NCBI GenBank assembly: GCA_947488485.1
Contig: CANKZO010000004.1
Location: 1 to 44,606 of the forward strand
Direction: 5' to 3'
Length of the DNA stretch: 44,606 nucleotides
From: Opitutia bacterium
Lineage (GTDB): Bacteria > Verrucomicrobiota > Verrucomicrobiae > Opitutales > UBA953
The notes below the pieces were generated by a model. The model was not told where the DNA came from. It worked only from the letters and a program-made list of their open reading frames with translations, and did not search any database. Position 1 is the first letter of the stretch. Every line of letters begins with the position of its first letter. Made by a program: the position numbers and the translations under genes. Of the stretch, positions 33,313 to 41,583 are shown one piece after another.

Positions 33313-33341
33313 TTGCCCCTTTCCAAAACCTAACCTAGATA
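33313..33341 (+). promoter_or_regulatory. Possible internal promoter before exbB
   Basis: TTGCCC (33313-33318), a 17-base spacer and TAGATA (33336-33341), 20 bases before the exbB ATG. It sits in the widest gap of the operon (53 bases). The leader that follows is C-rich with no ribosome binding site. Confidence 0.3.
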
Positions 33342-33361
33342 CCAACCTACACCCCATCATC

Positions 33362-34153
33362 ATGAAGATGAACCTACGTTCCGCCCTCCTCAGCACCGCC
33401 GTTCTCGGCCTGTTGACCGCCACCGCCTCGGCCCAGGAGGCCGCCGCCGCCGGCGCACACCACAAGACCCTCGCCGACCTCTTCATCGAAGGCGGCTGGG
33501 TCATGTACCCGATCACCCTCTGCTCCGTCGCGATGATCTGGTTCATGGTCGACGGCTTCATCAAGACCAGCGCCGGCAAGATGTACCCCGCCGACCACGT
33601 CACCCAGCTCCGCGAACTCTTCAAGAAGGGCGACTACGTCGGCGCCTACGCCTTCGCCAAGGCCGCCGGTTCCCCTGTCGCCGACGTCGTGCGCGCGGGC
33701 GTCGCCTTCACCCCGGATGGCAAGACGATGACCGAAGAGGCCATCCTCTCCGAAATCGTCCGCATCCAGGGCGAACTCAAGGGCCGCTCCTCCTACCTCT
33801 CCGTGATCGGGGTCTGCACCCCGATGATCGGCCTCACCGGCACCGTGACGGGCATGATGAGCGCGTTCGAAACCCTCGGCACCTCCGGCGTGGGCGATCC
33901 TTCCAAGCTCTCCGGCGCGATCGGTGAAGTGCTCGTGGCGACCGCCTCCGGCCTCTTCATCGCGATCCCGGCGTTCATCGCCTACTACCTCCTGGCCAAC
34001 CGCATCAACAAGGGCATCCACGACATCACCGAGATCGTGACCGGCCTGTTCCGCGCGTTCCCCTACGACGAAGTCGAAGGCCACAAGGTCGGCGACGAAG
34101 AGATCTACGCCTCCAAGCCCGATTGGAGCGCCTCCTCGAACGTCCAGGGCTGA
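33362..34153 (+). CDS. exbB: MotA/TolQ/ExbB proton channel family protein
   Basis: 263 residues. ExbB-type proteins form the pentameric proton channel that, with ExbD, powers TonB- or Tol-like work across the periplasm. There is an N-terminal signal-like segment (ending near ATASAQ, about residue 24), as in the longer ExbB forms. The first membrane helix is at about 43-65 (WVMYPITLCSVAMIWFMV). The core membrane pair is at about 145-165 and 190-210, with the conserved GVCTPMIGLTGTVTGMM, GEVLVATASGLFIAIPAF and a cytoplasmic loop between helix one and two. The ATG at 33362 is chosen because it begins the signal segment; a second ATG is at 33368. Two exbD genes follow. No tonB, tolA or pal gene is near. 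Confidence 0.9.
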   Translation: MKMNLRSALLSTAVLGLLTATASAQEAAAAGAHHKTLADLFIEGGWVMYPITLCSVAMIWFMVDGFIKTSAGKMYPADHVTQLRELFKKGDYVGAYAFAKAAGSPVADVVRAGVAFTPDGKTMTEEAILSEIVRIQGELKGRSSYLSVIGVCTPMIGLTGTVTGMMSAFETLGTSGVGDPSKLSGAIGEVLVATASGLFIAIPAFIAYYLLANRINKGIHDITEIVTGLFRAFPYDEVEGHKVGDEEIYASKPDWSASSNVQG

Positions 34154-34185
34154 GTCCCTTCCACCCCTAAACCAGCAGCAAGACC

Positions 34186-34626
34186 ATGGCAGGCGGAGGC
34201 GGAGGCGGAGAAGGCGAACCGGAGTTCCAGGTCGCGCCGATGATCGACGTGCTCCTGGTGCTGCTCATCTTCTTCATGTCGATCACCTCCTCGCAGGTGC
34301 TCAAGGTCGACAAGAACATCTCGCTCCCGGTCGCCGCCAACGGCGTCAAGCGCGACGACAAGGCCGCGGCCGGTCTGATCAACATCTCGTGGGACAAGAC
34401 CACGGGTCAGGCCAAGTACAAGCTCGACGACCGCGAACTCGACCCGAACGACAAGGAAGGCATCGCCAAGGAACTCTCCGACCGCAAAGGCAGCAACGAA
34501 AAGTACCGCCTGCTGGTCCGCGCCGACAAGGAGTGCCACGCCAAGTATGTCTCCAAGGCCCTCGAGTGGGGCGCTGAAGCGGGCATCGACAACATCGCCT
34601 TCTCCGGGCTCAACCACGAGGAATAA
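34186..34626 (+). CDS. exbD: ExbD/TolR-family protein, first copy
   Basis: 146 residues. A short Gly-rich cytoplasmic leader (MAGGGGGGEGEPEFQV) is followed by the single membrane helix APMIDVLLVLLIFFM carrying the proton-relaying aspartate D21. The periplasmic domain (about 45-146) has the usual ExbD alpha/beta shape, with KYRLLVRADKECHAKYV and a closing GIDNIAFSGL. It starts 32 bases after exbB and ends three bases before the second exbD. Having two different ExbDs beside one ExbB fits the heteromeric five-to-two channel seen in ExbBD structures, which suggests an ExbD1-ExbD2 heterodimer. Confidence 0.9.
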   Translation: MAGGGGGGEGEPEFQVAPMIDVLLVLLIFFMSITSSQVLKVDKNISLPVAANGVKRDDKAAAGLINISWDKTTGQAKYKLDDRELDPNDKEGIAKELSDRKGSNEKYRLLVRADKECHAKYVSKALEWGAEAGIDNIAFSGLNHEE

Positions 34627-34629
34627 GCC

Positions 34630-35073
34630 ATGAAACAGAAGCCTGAAACCGCCGACGCCTCCCCTGGCTTCCAGATCGCCCCGATGATCGACGTGGTCTT
34701 CGTGATCATGCTCTTCTTCATGGTCATGGCCGGCGCCGTCAAGGTGGAGCACGAACTCAAGACCACCCTCCCTGGCAACGCCGAGACCGCCAAGGAGACC
34801 GAACTCCCCGACGAAGTCACGATCGGCGTGAGCGAGACCGGCGAGATCACCCTCAACGAAGATCCGGTCGGCCCCCCTGGCGACAAGCTCCTCGAGAACC
34901 TTTACAACCAGATGAAGCTGATGGGTCAGGCGGCCGAGCAGTCGAAGACGAAGCTGCTCATCACGGTGCAGGCCGAAGAGAACGCCCGCTACGAGCGCGT
35001 GATCAACGTCCTCGATATCCTGGCCAAGGCGAACATCACGAACGTGACGTTCGCGGTGTCCGACACCGAGTAA
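34630..35073 (+). CDS. exbD: ExbD/TolR-family protein, second copy
   Basis: 147 residues. Same plan as the first copy: cytoplasmic MKQKPETADASPGFQI, membrane helix APMIDVVFVIMLFFMVM with D21 at the identical position, then a periplasmic domain. That domain differs considerably from the first copy (KTTLPGNAETAKETELPD, then VTIGVSETGEITLNEDPV, ending NVTFAVSDTE). The two are paralogues with clearly different periplasmic faces, as expected if each contacts a different partner. It is the last gene of the operon and is followed by a terminator 24 bases on. Confidence 0.9.
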   Translation: MKQKPETADASPGFQIAPMIDVVFVIMLFFMVMAGAVKVEHELKTTLPGNAETAKETELPDEVTIGVSETGEITLNEDPVGPPGDKLLENLYNQMKLMGQAAEQSKTKLLITVQAEENARYERVINVLDILAKANITNVTFAVSDTE

Positions 35074-35097
35074 GCGGCGCTTTCAGCCGTCGAAGAC

Positions 35098-35119
35098 AGC
35101 CGCCGTCAGGCGGCTTTTT
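35098..35119 (+). terminator. Terminator of the TPR-ExbBD operon
   Basis: Seven-base-pair stem AGCCGCC (35098-35104) / GGCGGCT (35109-35115), loop GTCA, T-run 35115-35119. It also separates the operon from convergent thrC. Confidence 0.88.
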
Positions 35120-35130
35120 CGTGTCCTGGC

Positions 35131-36471
35131 TCAGCGACCGAAGCCGGCTTCGGATTCGAGGACCTTGCGGACGGCCTCGAAGTCGTTGCCGATCTTGATC
35201 GGAGCAGGTGCCGGCAGTTCGCCGGGGAAGCGGGAAGCCTGGGCGTCGCCGAAAGCCTCCTGCAGGACGTCCGGGAACTTGGCGGGGTGCGCGGTGCCGA
35301 AGACGATGACGTCGTCGAGCTTGGACCCGTCGCGGGCGAGCAGGTCCTCCGCGGCCTTCCAGCCGACGGCGGTATGCGGGCAAAGGATGTAGCCGCTGGC
35401 GTCGCGGACGCGACGCATGGCGTCGAGGGTGGCCCGGTCATCGACGGTGACGGCTTCCACGGAGGGGCCGCCATCACGCCAGGCGAGCAGGCGGCTGAGG
35501 TTGTTCGGGTCGCCGATATCCATGGCGTTGGAGGCCGTGGGGACGGCGCGACGCGGACGATACTCGCCGGTGGCGAAGAGGTCGGGCAGCGGCGAATTGG
35601 TGTTCGTCGCGGCGACGAGCGCGGCGACGTCCAGGCCCATGCGACGGGCGAGCTGCACGGCGCCGACATTACCGAGGTTACCCGAAGGCACCACGATGCC
35701 CATGCGTCGGCCGGGAGCCAGCAGGCGCTTGGCGTGGAAGGCGAAAGGCACCTGCGCGATCAGGCGCACGGGGTTGATGGAGTTCGCGGTGAGCAGCGGG
35801 CGGTGGCGACGCAGGGACTCATCGGCGAGAGCGCGCTTCACCATCGCCTGGCAGTCATCGAAGGTGCCATCGACGGAGAGAGCCACCACGCCCGGACGGG
35901 GCCGGGCGATCTGGGATTCCTGCACGCCGCTGACGCCGATGCGGGGATAGAGGACCACGGCGCGGACGCCAGGGACGCCGGCGCAGGCTTCGGTCACGGC
36001 GGCGCCGGTGTCACCGGAGGTCGCAGCCAGGACGGTCAGCTGCGGGAACTCGTCGCCGAGGACACGCGCGGTGACGCGCACGAGCGTGCGGACGGCGAAG
36101 TCCTTGAAGGCCGCGGAAGGGCCTTGGAAAAGTTCGAGGACGGCGATGCGTTCGGCCGGGGTACCCTTGAGCTTCTCCGGACGCACGAGCGGCACCGGGA
36201 AGTTGAAGGCTTCCTGGCAGAGCTGACGCAGGACCGCCGGGCCAAGGACCTCACCGAAATACGGGGCCACGACGGCCTCGGCGAGGTCGGCATAGGAAGC
36301 ATCGCGGTAGCGCTCCACGAAGTCGGGCGCGATCTGCGGGATATGCGTCGGCACCCAGAGGCCGCCCTTGGCGGGCATGGCCGAAAGCAACACGTCACGC
36401 AGGGAGCCGCGACAGGAGGCGTCGGCGGTGGAGACGAATTCCAACTTAGGACTCGGAGAGGACATGGACAC
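35131..36471 (-). CDS. thrC: Threonine synthase
   Basis: 446 residues. PLP enzyme converting O-phosphohomoserine to threonine. The PLP lysine is K123 in GPSAAFKDFA; the phosphate-binding loop GNLGNVGA and ATSGDTGAAV are visible, and HTAVGWKAA near the C-terminus. The length and the N-terminal pattern fit the shorter bacterial (class II, fungal-like) form. It is read after thrB, whose stop lies 26 bases inside the start of this gene if translation begins at 36471, or 20 bases if at the second ATG, 36465. Threonine synthesis from homoserine is thus one unit, while the methionine branch enzyme MetX is elsewhere. Confidence 0.94.
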   Translation of the reverse strand: MSMSSPSPKLEFVSTADASCRGSLRDVLLSAMPAKGGLWVPTHIPQIAPDFVERYRDASYADLAEAVVAPYFGEVLGPAVLRQLCQEAFNFPVPLVRPEKLKGTPAERIAVLELFQGPSAAFKDFAVRTLVRVTARVLGDEFPQLTVLAATSGDTGAAVTEACAGVPGVRAVVLYPRIGVSGVQESQIARPRPGVVALSVDGTFDDCQAMVKRALADESLRRHRPLLTANSINPVRLIAQVPFAFHAKRLLAPGRRMGIVVPSGNLGNVGAVQLARRMGLDVAALVAATNTNSPLPDLFATGEYRPRRAVPTASNAMDIGDPNNLSRLLAWRDGGPSVEAVTVDDRATLDAMRRVRDASGYILCPHTAVGWKAAEDLLARDGSKLDDVIVFGTAHPAKFPDVLQEAFGDAQASRFPGELPAPAPIKIGNDFEAVRKVLESEAGFGR

Positions 36472-37399
36472 CCTTGGGGTTGATGCGCGAAACGTAAGGC
36501 GTGGCCTTGATCGGCACCGACGAGAACACGGCGGCGACGGCGGCGGCGACCTTGCGGGCGGTCTCTTCGCCTTCGCAGAGCGCGAACACGCTGGGGCCGG
36601 CGCCGGAGATCGAGAAGCCCAGCGCGCCAGCGGCCATGGCGGCGGCCTTGGCGCGGTAGAACTCAGGGATCAGGCGATGACGATGGGGCTCGGCGATGAG
36701 GTCGTGGAGCGAGCGGCCGATGAGCGCGTAGTCGCTCTTGAAGAAGCCGCACAGCAGGCCGCCGAGATTGCCGCTCTGCTGCGTGGAGGTCTCGAGCTGG
36801 ATCTGGCGCGGCATGATCTCGCGGGCGACCTTGGTCAGCACGACGATGTCCGGATGCACGACCGCGGCCCAGAGGCGCTCCGGGATCGGCACGTCCATCA
36901 CGTCGAGCTCGGCGTTGGAACGGATGAGGGTGATGCCGCCGAGGAGGCACGGGCCGACGTTGTCGGCATGCCAGGCGCCATCGGCCGCGGCTTCGCCGGC
37001 GACCACGAAAGGCAGGAGCTGACGGCGCGTCAGCGGATCGCCGAGGAGGCGGTTCACCACGAAGGCGCCGCCGACCGCGCTCGCGGCGCTGGAGCCGAGG
37101 CCGCTGCCGAAGGGCATCTTCTTGTGGATCTCCATCTCGATGCCGAGGTCGCTCTTGCCGAGGTGACGGAGCAGCGCGTGGGCGGAGACGCCGGCGGTGT
37201 TCTTCTTGGAGTCGAGGGGCAGCCGGCCGTCGTCACCGGTGATCTTGGTGATGCGCAGACCCGGGGTCGGCGAGAAGCGGGCCACGATCTCGTCGCCGGG
37301 GGCGTCGATGCAGAAGCCAAGCACGTCGAAACCGCAGGCCACGTTGGCCACGGTGGCAGGCGAAAAGATACGGACTTCTTTGAGCGGCTGGGCGGACAT
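36446..37399 (-). CDS. thrB: Homoserine kinase
   Basis: 317 residues, GHMP kinase that phosphorylates homoserine. The ATP-binding motif PFGSGLGSSAASAVGGA covers 96-112, the N-terminal SPATVANVACGFDVLG is typical of ThrB, and ISGAGPSVFAL forms the third GHMP motif. The start at 37399 (MSAQPLKEV) is preceded at three bases by AAAGGGGGT, one of the few good ribosome binding sites in the window. The frame is open 61 codons further upstream but that stretch runs antisense to nadE. It is divergent from nadE, with a 64-base control region between, and is translated ahead of thrC. Confidence 0.94.
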   Translation of the reverse strand: MSAQPLKEVRIFSPATVANVACGFDVLGFCIDAPGDEIVARFSPTPGLRITKITGDDGRLPLDSKKNTAGVSAHALLRHLGKSDLGIEMEIHKKMPFGSGLGSSAASAVGGAFVVNRLLGDPLTRRQLLPFVVAGEAAADGAWHADNVGPCLLGGITLIRSNAELDVMDVPIPERLWAAVVHPDIVVLTKVAREIMPRQIQLETSTQQSGNLGGLLCGFFKSDYALIGRSLHDLIAEPHRHRLIPEFYRAKAAAMAAGALGFSISGAGPSVFALCEGEETARKVAAAVAAVFSSVPIKATPYVSRINPKGVHVLSES

Positions 37400-37463
37400 A
37401 TGACCCCCTTTGACAGGGTTGGGCAGACCTTTCGGGTTGCCTCCCCTTCGGTCAACGGTGAAC

Positions 37464-39428
37464 ATGACGGATACCAGTCCTTTGATGTCCAACCGCATCC
37501 ACCAGAACGGTTTTGTGACCGTGGCGGCCGCCTCGCCGGCCCTCCGTCTGGGGGACCCTGCGGCCAATGCCGCCCTGATCATCCAGGCCCTGGAAAAAGC
37601 CGCCCAAGAAGGGGTGGAAATCGTCGTCCTGCCCGAACTTTGCCTGACCGGCTACAGCTGCGGCGACCTCTTCGGCCAGCGGACCCTCCTCAACGGCGCC
37701 CTGAAGGCCCTCGGACAGGTTTGTGAGGCCACGGCCAAGCTTGGCCTCACCGCCCTCGTCGGCGCCCCTCTGGAGGTCAACGGACGCCTCTTCAACGTGG
37801 CCGTGGCGCTTTCCCGCGGCAAGGTCCTCGGGGTCGTCCCGAAGACCCACCTCCCCAACACCGGGGAATTCTATGAACAGCGCTGGTTCGCCTCCGCCCG
37901 GGTCGCCCCGGTCGCCGAAGTCGAACTCCTCGGCCAGAAGGTCCCGTTCGGCACCGACCTCCTCTTCCAGGCGACCGATATGCCGGACTGTGTGCTCGGT
38001 ATCGAGATCTGCGAAGACCTCTGGGCCGTCGAGCCCCCGAGCGGCCCGCTGGCCCTCGCCGGCGCCACCCTGCTCTGCAACCTTTCGGCCAGCGACGAAC
38101 TCCTCACCAAGGCCGCCTACCGCCGCGACTTGGTAAAGTCGCAGTCCGCCCGCTGCCTCGCCGCCTACGTCTACGCCGCCGCCGGCGCCGGCGAATCGAG
38201 CACCGACATCGTCTACAGCGGCCACGGCCTCATCGCCGAGAACGGCGTCGTGCTCGGCGAATCCGAACGCTTTCGCTTCGACCTGGCCCTGATCGTCTCG
38301 CAGATCGACCTCGACCGCCTCGCGGCCGAACGTCGCCGCAACAGCACGTTCTTCGGCGCCCCCGTCGCGGTCCGCCCGCGCGTCGTCGGCTTCACCCTCG
38401 GCTCCCCGACCGGCCAGACCCCGAAGCTGCGCCGCCGTTTCAGCCAGCATCCGTTCGTGCCGTCGGACCCGCACCGCCGGGACGAGAACTGCCAGGAGAT
38501 CTTCGCGATCCAGTCCACGGGCCTCGCGCGCCGCATCCGCCACACGGGCCTCAAGCACGTCGTCATCGGCGTCTCGGGCGGACTCGACTCCACCCTCGCC
38601 CTGCTCGTCACGCTCGAAGCCTTCAACCGTCTCGGCCTCGACCGCAAGGGCATCATCGGCCTCACCCTCCCCGGCCCCGGCACCTCGGCCCGCACGCGCG
38701 TCAACGCGATGCGCCTGATGGAGACGCTCGGCATCACCGCGCGCGAGATTCCGATCAACGACGCCGTCGAACGCCACCTGCGCGACATCCAGCACCCGGC
38801 CGGCAAGCACGACGTCACTTTCGAGAACGCCCAGGCCCGCGAGCGTACGCAGATCCTCATGGACGTCGCCAACCAGAGCCACGGCTTCGTCGTCGGCACG
38901 GGCGACCTTTCCGAAGCCGCGCTCGGCTGGTGCACGTTCAACGCCGACCACATGTCGATGTATCACGTGAACATCGGCGTGCCGAAGACCTTGGTGAAGC
39001 ACCTCGTCGGTTGGGCCGCGCACGCCCGCCACGTCGGCACCGAACGCGCCATCCTCGAGGACATCGTGGCGACCCCGGTCAGCCCCGAGCTGCTCCCGCC
39101 CGGCGACGACGGCGAGATCGCCCAGCAGACGGAAATGCTGGTCGGCCCCTACGAGCTCCACGACTTCTTCCTGTATCACGTCATCCGCAACGGCTTCCGC
39201 CCCTCGAAGGTCCTCTGGATCGCCGAGCACGCGTTCGCCGGGAAATATGACCAGACGGAGATCCGCCATTGGCTGCGCTCCTTCCTGAACCGCTTCTTCA
39301 GCCAGCAGTTCAAGCGTTCCGTGATGCCCGATGGCCCGAAAGTGGGCTCGCTGGCCCTGTCCCCCCGCGGCGATTGGCGCATGCCTTCCGACGCCGAGGC
39401 GACGGCGTGGCTTGCCGAACTGGGCTAA
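37464..39428 (+). CDS. nadE: NAD+ synthase, glutamine-dependent, two-domain
   Basis: 654 residues. The last step of NAD synthesis, using glutamine as ammonia source. The N-terminal nitrilase-type glutaminase has the triad E58 (LPELCLTGYS), K127 (PKTHLPN) and C183 (IEICEDLW). The C-terminal synthetase has the pyrophosphate-binding loop SGGLDS at about 372-377, VGTGDLSEAALGW and HDFFLYHVIR. It is of the long form, as in Mycobacterium. I chose the ATG at 37464, preceded by GGTGA; an alternative in-frame ATG is at 37485. It heads the rightward unit nadE-glcD-HAD-uvrB with gaps of only 1-9 bases between genes. Confidence 0.93.
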   Translation: MTDTSPLMSNRIHQNGFVTVAAASPALRLGDPAANAALIIQALEKAAQEGVEIVVLPELCLTGYSCGDLFGQRTLLNGALKALGQVCEATAKLGLTALVGAPLEVNGRLFNVAVALSRGKVLGVVPKTHLPNTGEFYEQRWFASARVAPVAEVELLGQKVPFGTDLLFQATDMPDCVLGIEICEDLWAVEPPSGPLALAGATLLCNLSASDELLTKAAYRRDLVKSQSARCLAAYVYAAAGAGESSTDIVYSGHGLIAENGVVLGESERFRFDLALIVSQIDLDRLAAERRRNSTFFGAPVAVRPRVVGFTLGSPTGQTPKLRRRFSQHPFVPSDPHRRDENCQEIFAIQSTGLARRIRHTGLKHVVIGVSGGLDSTLALLVTLEAFNRLGLDRKGIIGLTLPGPGTSARTRVNAMRLMETLGITAREIPINDAVERHLRDIQHPAGKHDVTFENAQARERTQILMDVANQSHGFVVGTGDLSEAALGWCTFNADHMSMYHVNIGVPKTLVKHLVGWAAHARHVGTERAILEDIVATPVSPELLPPGDDGEIAQQTEMLVGPYELHDFFLYHVIRNGFRPSKVLWIAEHAFAGKYDQTEIRHWLRSFLNRFFSQQFKRSVMPDGPKVGSLALSPRGDWRMPSDAEATAWLAELG

Positions 39429-39437
39429 GCCTGCTTG

Positions 39438-40913
39438 ATGGGAGGCGTGAGCCTTCCCGCCCAGACGCATCCCGCCGCCACCCAGGCCCTCCTGGCGAAG
39501 CTCGGCTCGGAAGTCGTCCGGACCGACGAGGCGTCCTGCTTCGCGGCGTCGTTCGATAACATGCGGCTGTCCTTCATGCCTGAGGCGGTCATCCGCCCGG
39601 CGACGGAAGACGATATCGGCGCCACGCTGAAGCTCGCCAACGCACACCGCGTGCCCGTCACGGTCCGCGGCCGCGGCACCGGCACGACCGGCGCCTGCGC
39701 CCCGATCAAGGGCGGCTGGGTCATCCACCTCGACCACTGGGACCAGATCGAGATCGATCCGGTCTCGGCGATGGCGACCGTGCAGCCGGGGGCGATCACC
39801 GCGCACATCAACGACCGCGCCGCCCCCCACGGCCTCTTCTTCCCGCCGGACCCATCCTCGGTGAAGCATTGCAGTATCGGCGGCAACATCGCCACCAACG
39901 CCGGCGGACTGCGTGCGGCGAAATACGGCGTGGTCCGCGACCACGTCTACGCCCTCGAAGGCTTCCTGCCCACGGGCGAGAAAGTCCGCTGGGGCGCCCC
40001 GCTCCGTAAATTCGTCAGCGGCCTCAACCTGCGCGACCTGTGGATCGGCTCCGAAGGCACGCTCGGCGTAATCACGAAAGCCACGCTAAAGCTCTCCGCC
40101 CTACCCGCCGCCCGCCGGACGTTCCTGCTGGCCTTCCGCACGGACGAAGCGGCGCTCGAAGCCGCCATCGATCTGATCTCCCTGCGCGTGAATCCCTCGG
40201 TGCTCGAGTTCCTCGACGTCCAGACGGTCGCCGCGACCGAGAAGCGTCGCGGTAAGCGCGTGTTCACGGATGCGGAACTGGGCGGCTCCGCCGAGACGCA
40301 CGCCGCCCTGCTCGTCGAGATCGACGGACATCCCGCCGCCCTCGCGGACGACGCCGTCAAGGTCGTCGCCTGGGCGAAGCGTCACGCGGTCGCCTTCCGC
40401 GCGCCGGAAGACCCCGCGGAAGCCGAAGCGCTTTGGGAACTTCGCCGTACCTGCTCGCAGGCGATGTTCGCCCTCGGCGACGCCAAACTCAATGAAGACG
40501 TGGTGGTGCCGATCCGCAGCTACGTCGACCTGCTCCGCTTCACCCGCGAAATCCGCGACCGCTTCGGTCTGGCGACGCCGACGTTCGGCCACGCCGCCGA
40601 CGGCAACTTTCACGTCCACATCATGTATGACCGGTTCAATCCGGAGCACTGCCGCAAGGCCGAACAGGCCATCCGCGAGGTGATGGAGAAGGTCGTCGAA
40701 CTCGGCGGGGCGATCACGGGCGAGCACGGCATCGGCCTCGCGAAGTCCCCGTTCCTCTCCCTGCAGCACACGCCGGAAGAGATCGCCGCGATGCGCGCGA
40801 TCAAGCAGGCCCTGGACCCGAACGGCATCCTCGCCCCGGGCCAGATCTTCGAACCTTTCAACGTCTGGGAGCATCGTCCGATCAAGGTCACGCTGCCCTG
40901 GGACAAACACTGA
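39438..40913 (+). CDS. FAD-linked oxidase, GlcD-like (glycolate or D-lactate dehydrogenase subunit)
   Basis: 491 residues. Two domains: an FAD-binding PCMH-type domain (about 15-210) with RGRGTGTTGACAP, PPDPSSVKHCSIGGNIATNAGG and GSEGTLGVITKA, and a C-terminal FAD-oxidase domain with HAADGNFHVHI and EHGIGLAK. This is the pattern of GlcD and of D-lactate dehydrogenases of the same family. A glcE or glcF partner is not seen, so it may act alone or with subunits elsewhere. The HAD gene three bases downstream resembles phosphoglycolate phosphatase, which would make the glycolate this enzyme could oxidise. That pairing is suggestive, not proof. The ATG at 39438 is preferred over TTG at 39435; GTG at 39447 is also possible. 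Confidence 0.82.
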   Translation: MGGVSLPAQTHPAATQALLAKLGSEVVRTDEASCFAASFDNMRLSFMPEAVIRPATEDDIGATLKLANAHRVPVTVRGRGTGTTGACAPIKGGWVIHLDHWDQIEIDPVSAMATVQPGAITAHINDRAAPHGLFFPPDPSSVKHCSIGGNIATNAGGLRAAKYGVVRDHVYALEGFLPTGEKVRWGAPLRKFVSGLNLRDLWIGSEGTLGVITKATLKLSALPAARRTFLLAFRTDEAALEAAIDLISLRVNPSVLEFLDVQTVAATEKRRGKRVFTDAELGGSAETHAALLVEIDGHPAALADDAVKVVAWAKRHAVAFRAPEDPAEAEALWELRRTCSQAMFALGDAKLNEDVVVPIRSYVDLLRFTREIRDRFGLATPTFGHAADGNFHVHIMYDRFNPEHCRKAEQAIREVMEKVVELGGAITGEHGIGLAKSPFLSLQHTPEEIAAMRAIKQALDPNGILAPGQIFEPFNVWEHRPIKVTLPWDKH

Positions 40914-40916
40914 ACC

Positions 40917-41582
40917 ATGCCTCGCACCGTCGCCGTCTTCGATTGGGACGGAGTCGTCATCGACTCCTCCGTCGCCCATGAACGCTCTTGGGAGGCCCTC
41001 GCCAAGGAGGAAAACCTCAACCTGCCGGCCGACCACTTCAAGCGCGGTTTCGGCAAGCGCAACGAGCTGATCATCCCGGACATCCTGAACTGGTCGCGCG
41101 ACCCCGCCGAGGTGAAGCGCCTGTCCAATCGCAAGGAAGCCCTCTACCGCGACATCGCCCGCACCGGCCACGTCCGCCTGCTCCCCGGCGTCCGCGAACT
41201 CTGCGGCGCGCTCAAGGACCTCGGTATCCCCTGCGTTATCGGCACTTCGACGCATAAGGAGAACCTCGCGCTGTCGTTCGAGCTCTTCGGCATCGGCCAC
41301 TTCTTCACCGGCGCGGTCGCCAGCGAGGACGTCACGAAGGGTAAGCCCGACCCGGAAGTCTTCCTGAAGGCCTGCGCCCTCGGCGGGGGCGACCCGGCGT
41401 CGTCCTTCGTCTTCGAGGATTCGTTCTCGGGCCTCCAGGCCGGCCTGTCCGGCGGTTTCATCACGATCGCGCTCGCGACGACCAATACCCGCGAGCAACT
41501 CGAGCCTATCGGCGCGCACCGCATCGTGAAGGACCTCTCCGAAGTCGACCCGCAGTGGCTCGCCCGCGGGCGCCTAGGCTGA
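40917..41582 (+). CDS. HAD-superfamily phosphatase, phosphoglycolate phosphatase or phosphoglucomutase type
   Basis: 221 residues. HAD hydrolase with nucleophile D9 and acid D11 (FDWDGVVIDSS), a helical cap (about 15-85), motif II GTSTHKEN, the lysine in VTKGKPDPEVF and the acidic motif FEDSFSGLQAG. The VIDSS and the cap type place it with Gph and beta-phosphoglucomutase relatives. It lacks the Thr/Val pattern needed to separate them. Its position three bases after a GlcD-like gene and one base before uvrB suggests removal of 2-phosphoglycolate, which arises in DNA repair and photorespiration. The substrate is not determined by sequence. Confidence 0.78.
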   Translation: MPRTVAVFDWDGVVIDSSVAHERSWEALAKEENLNLPADHFKRGFGKRNELIIPDILNWSRDPAEVKRLSNRKEALYRDIARTGHVRLLPGVRELCGALKDLGIPCVIGTSTHKENLALSFELFGIGHFFTGAVASEDVTKGKPDPEVFLKACALGGGDPASSFVFEDSFSGLQAGLSGGFITIALATTNTREQLEPIGAHRIVKDLSEVDPQWLARGRLG

Positions 41583-41583
41583 G

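Noticed and set aside
37400..37463. Leader peptide or attenuator for the thrB-thrC unit
   Set aside because: The 64-base gap holds no short frame rich in Thr or Ile codons and no paired hairpins.
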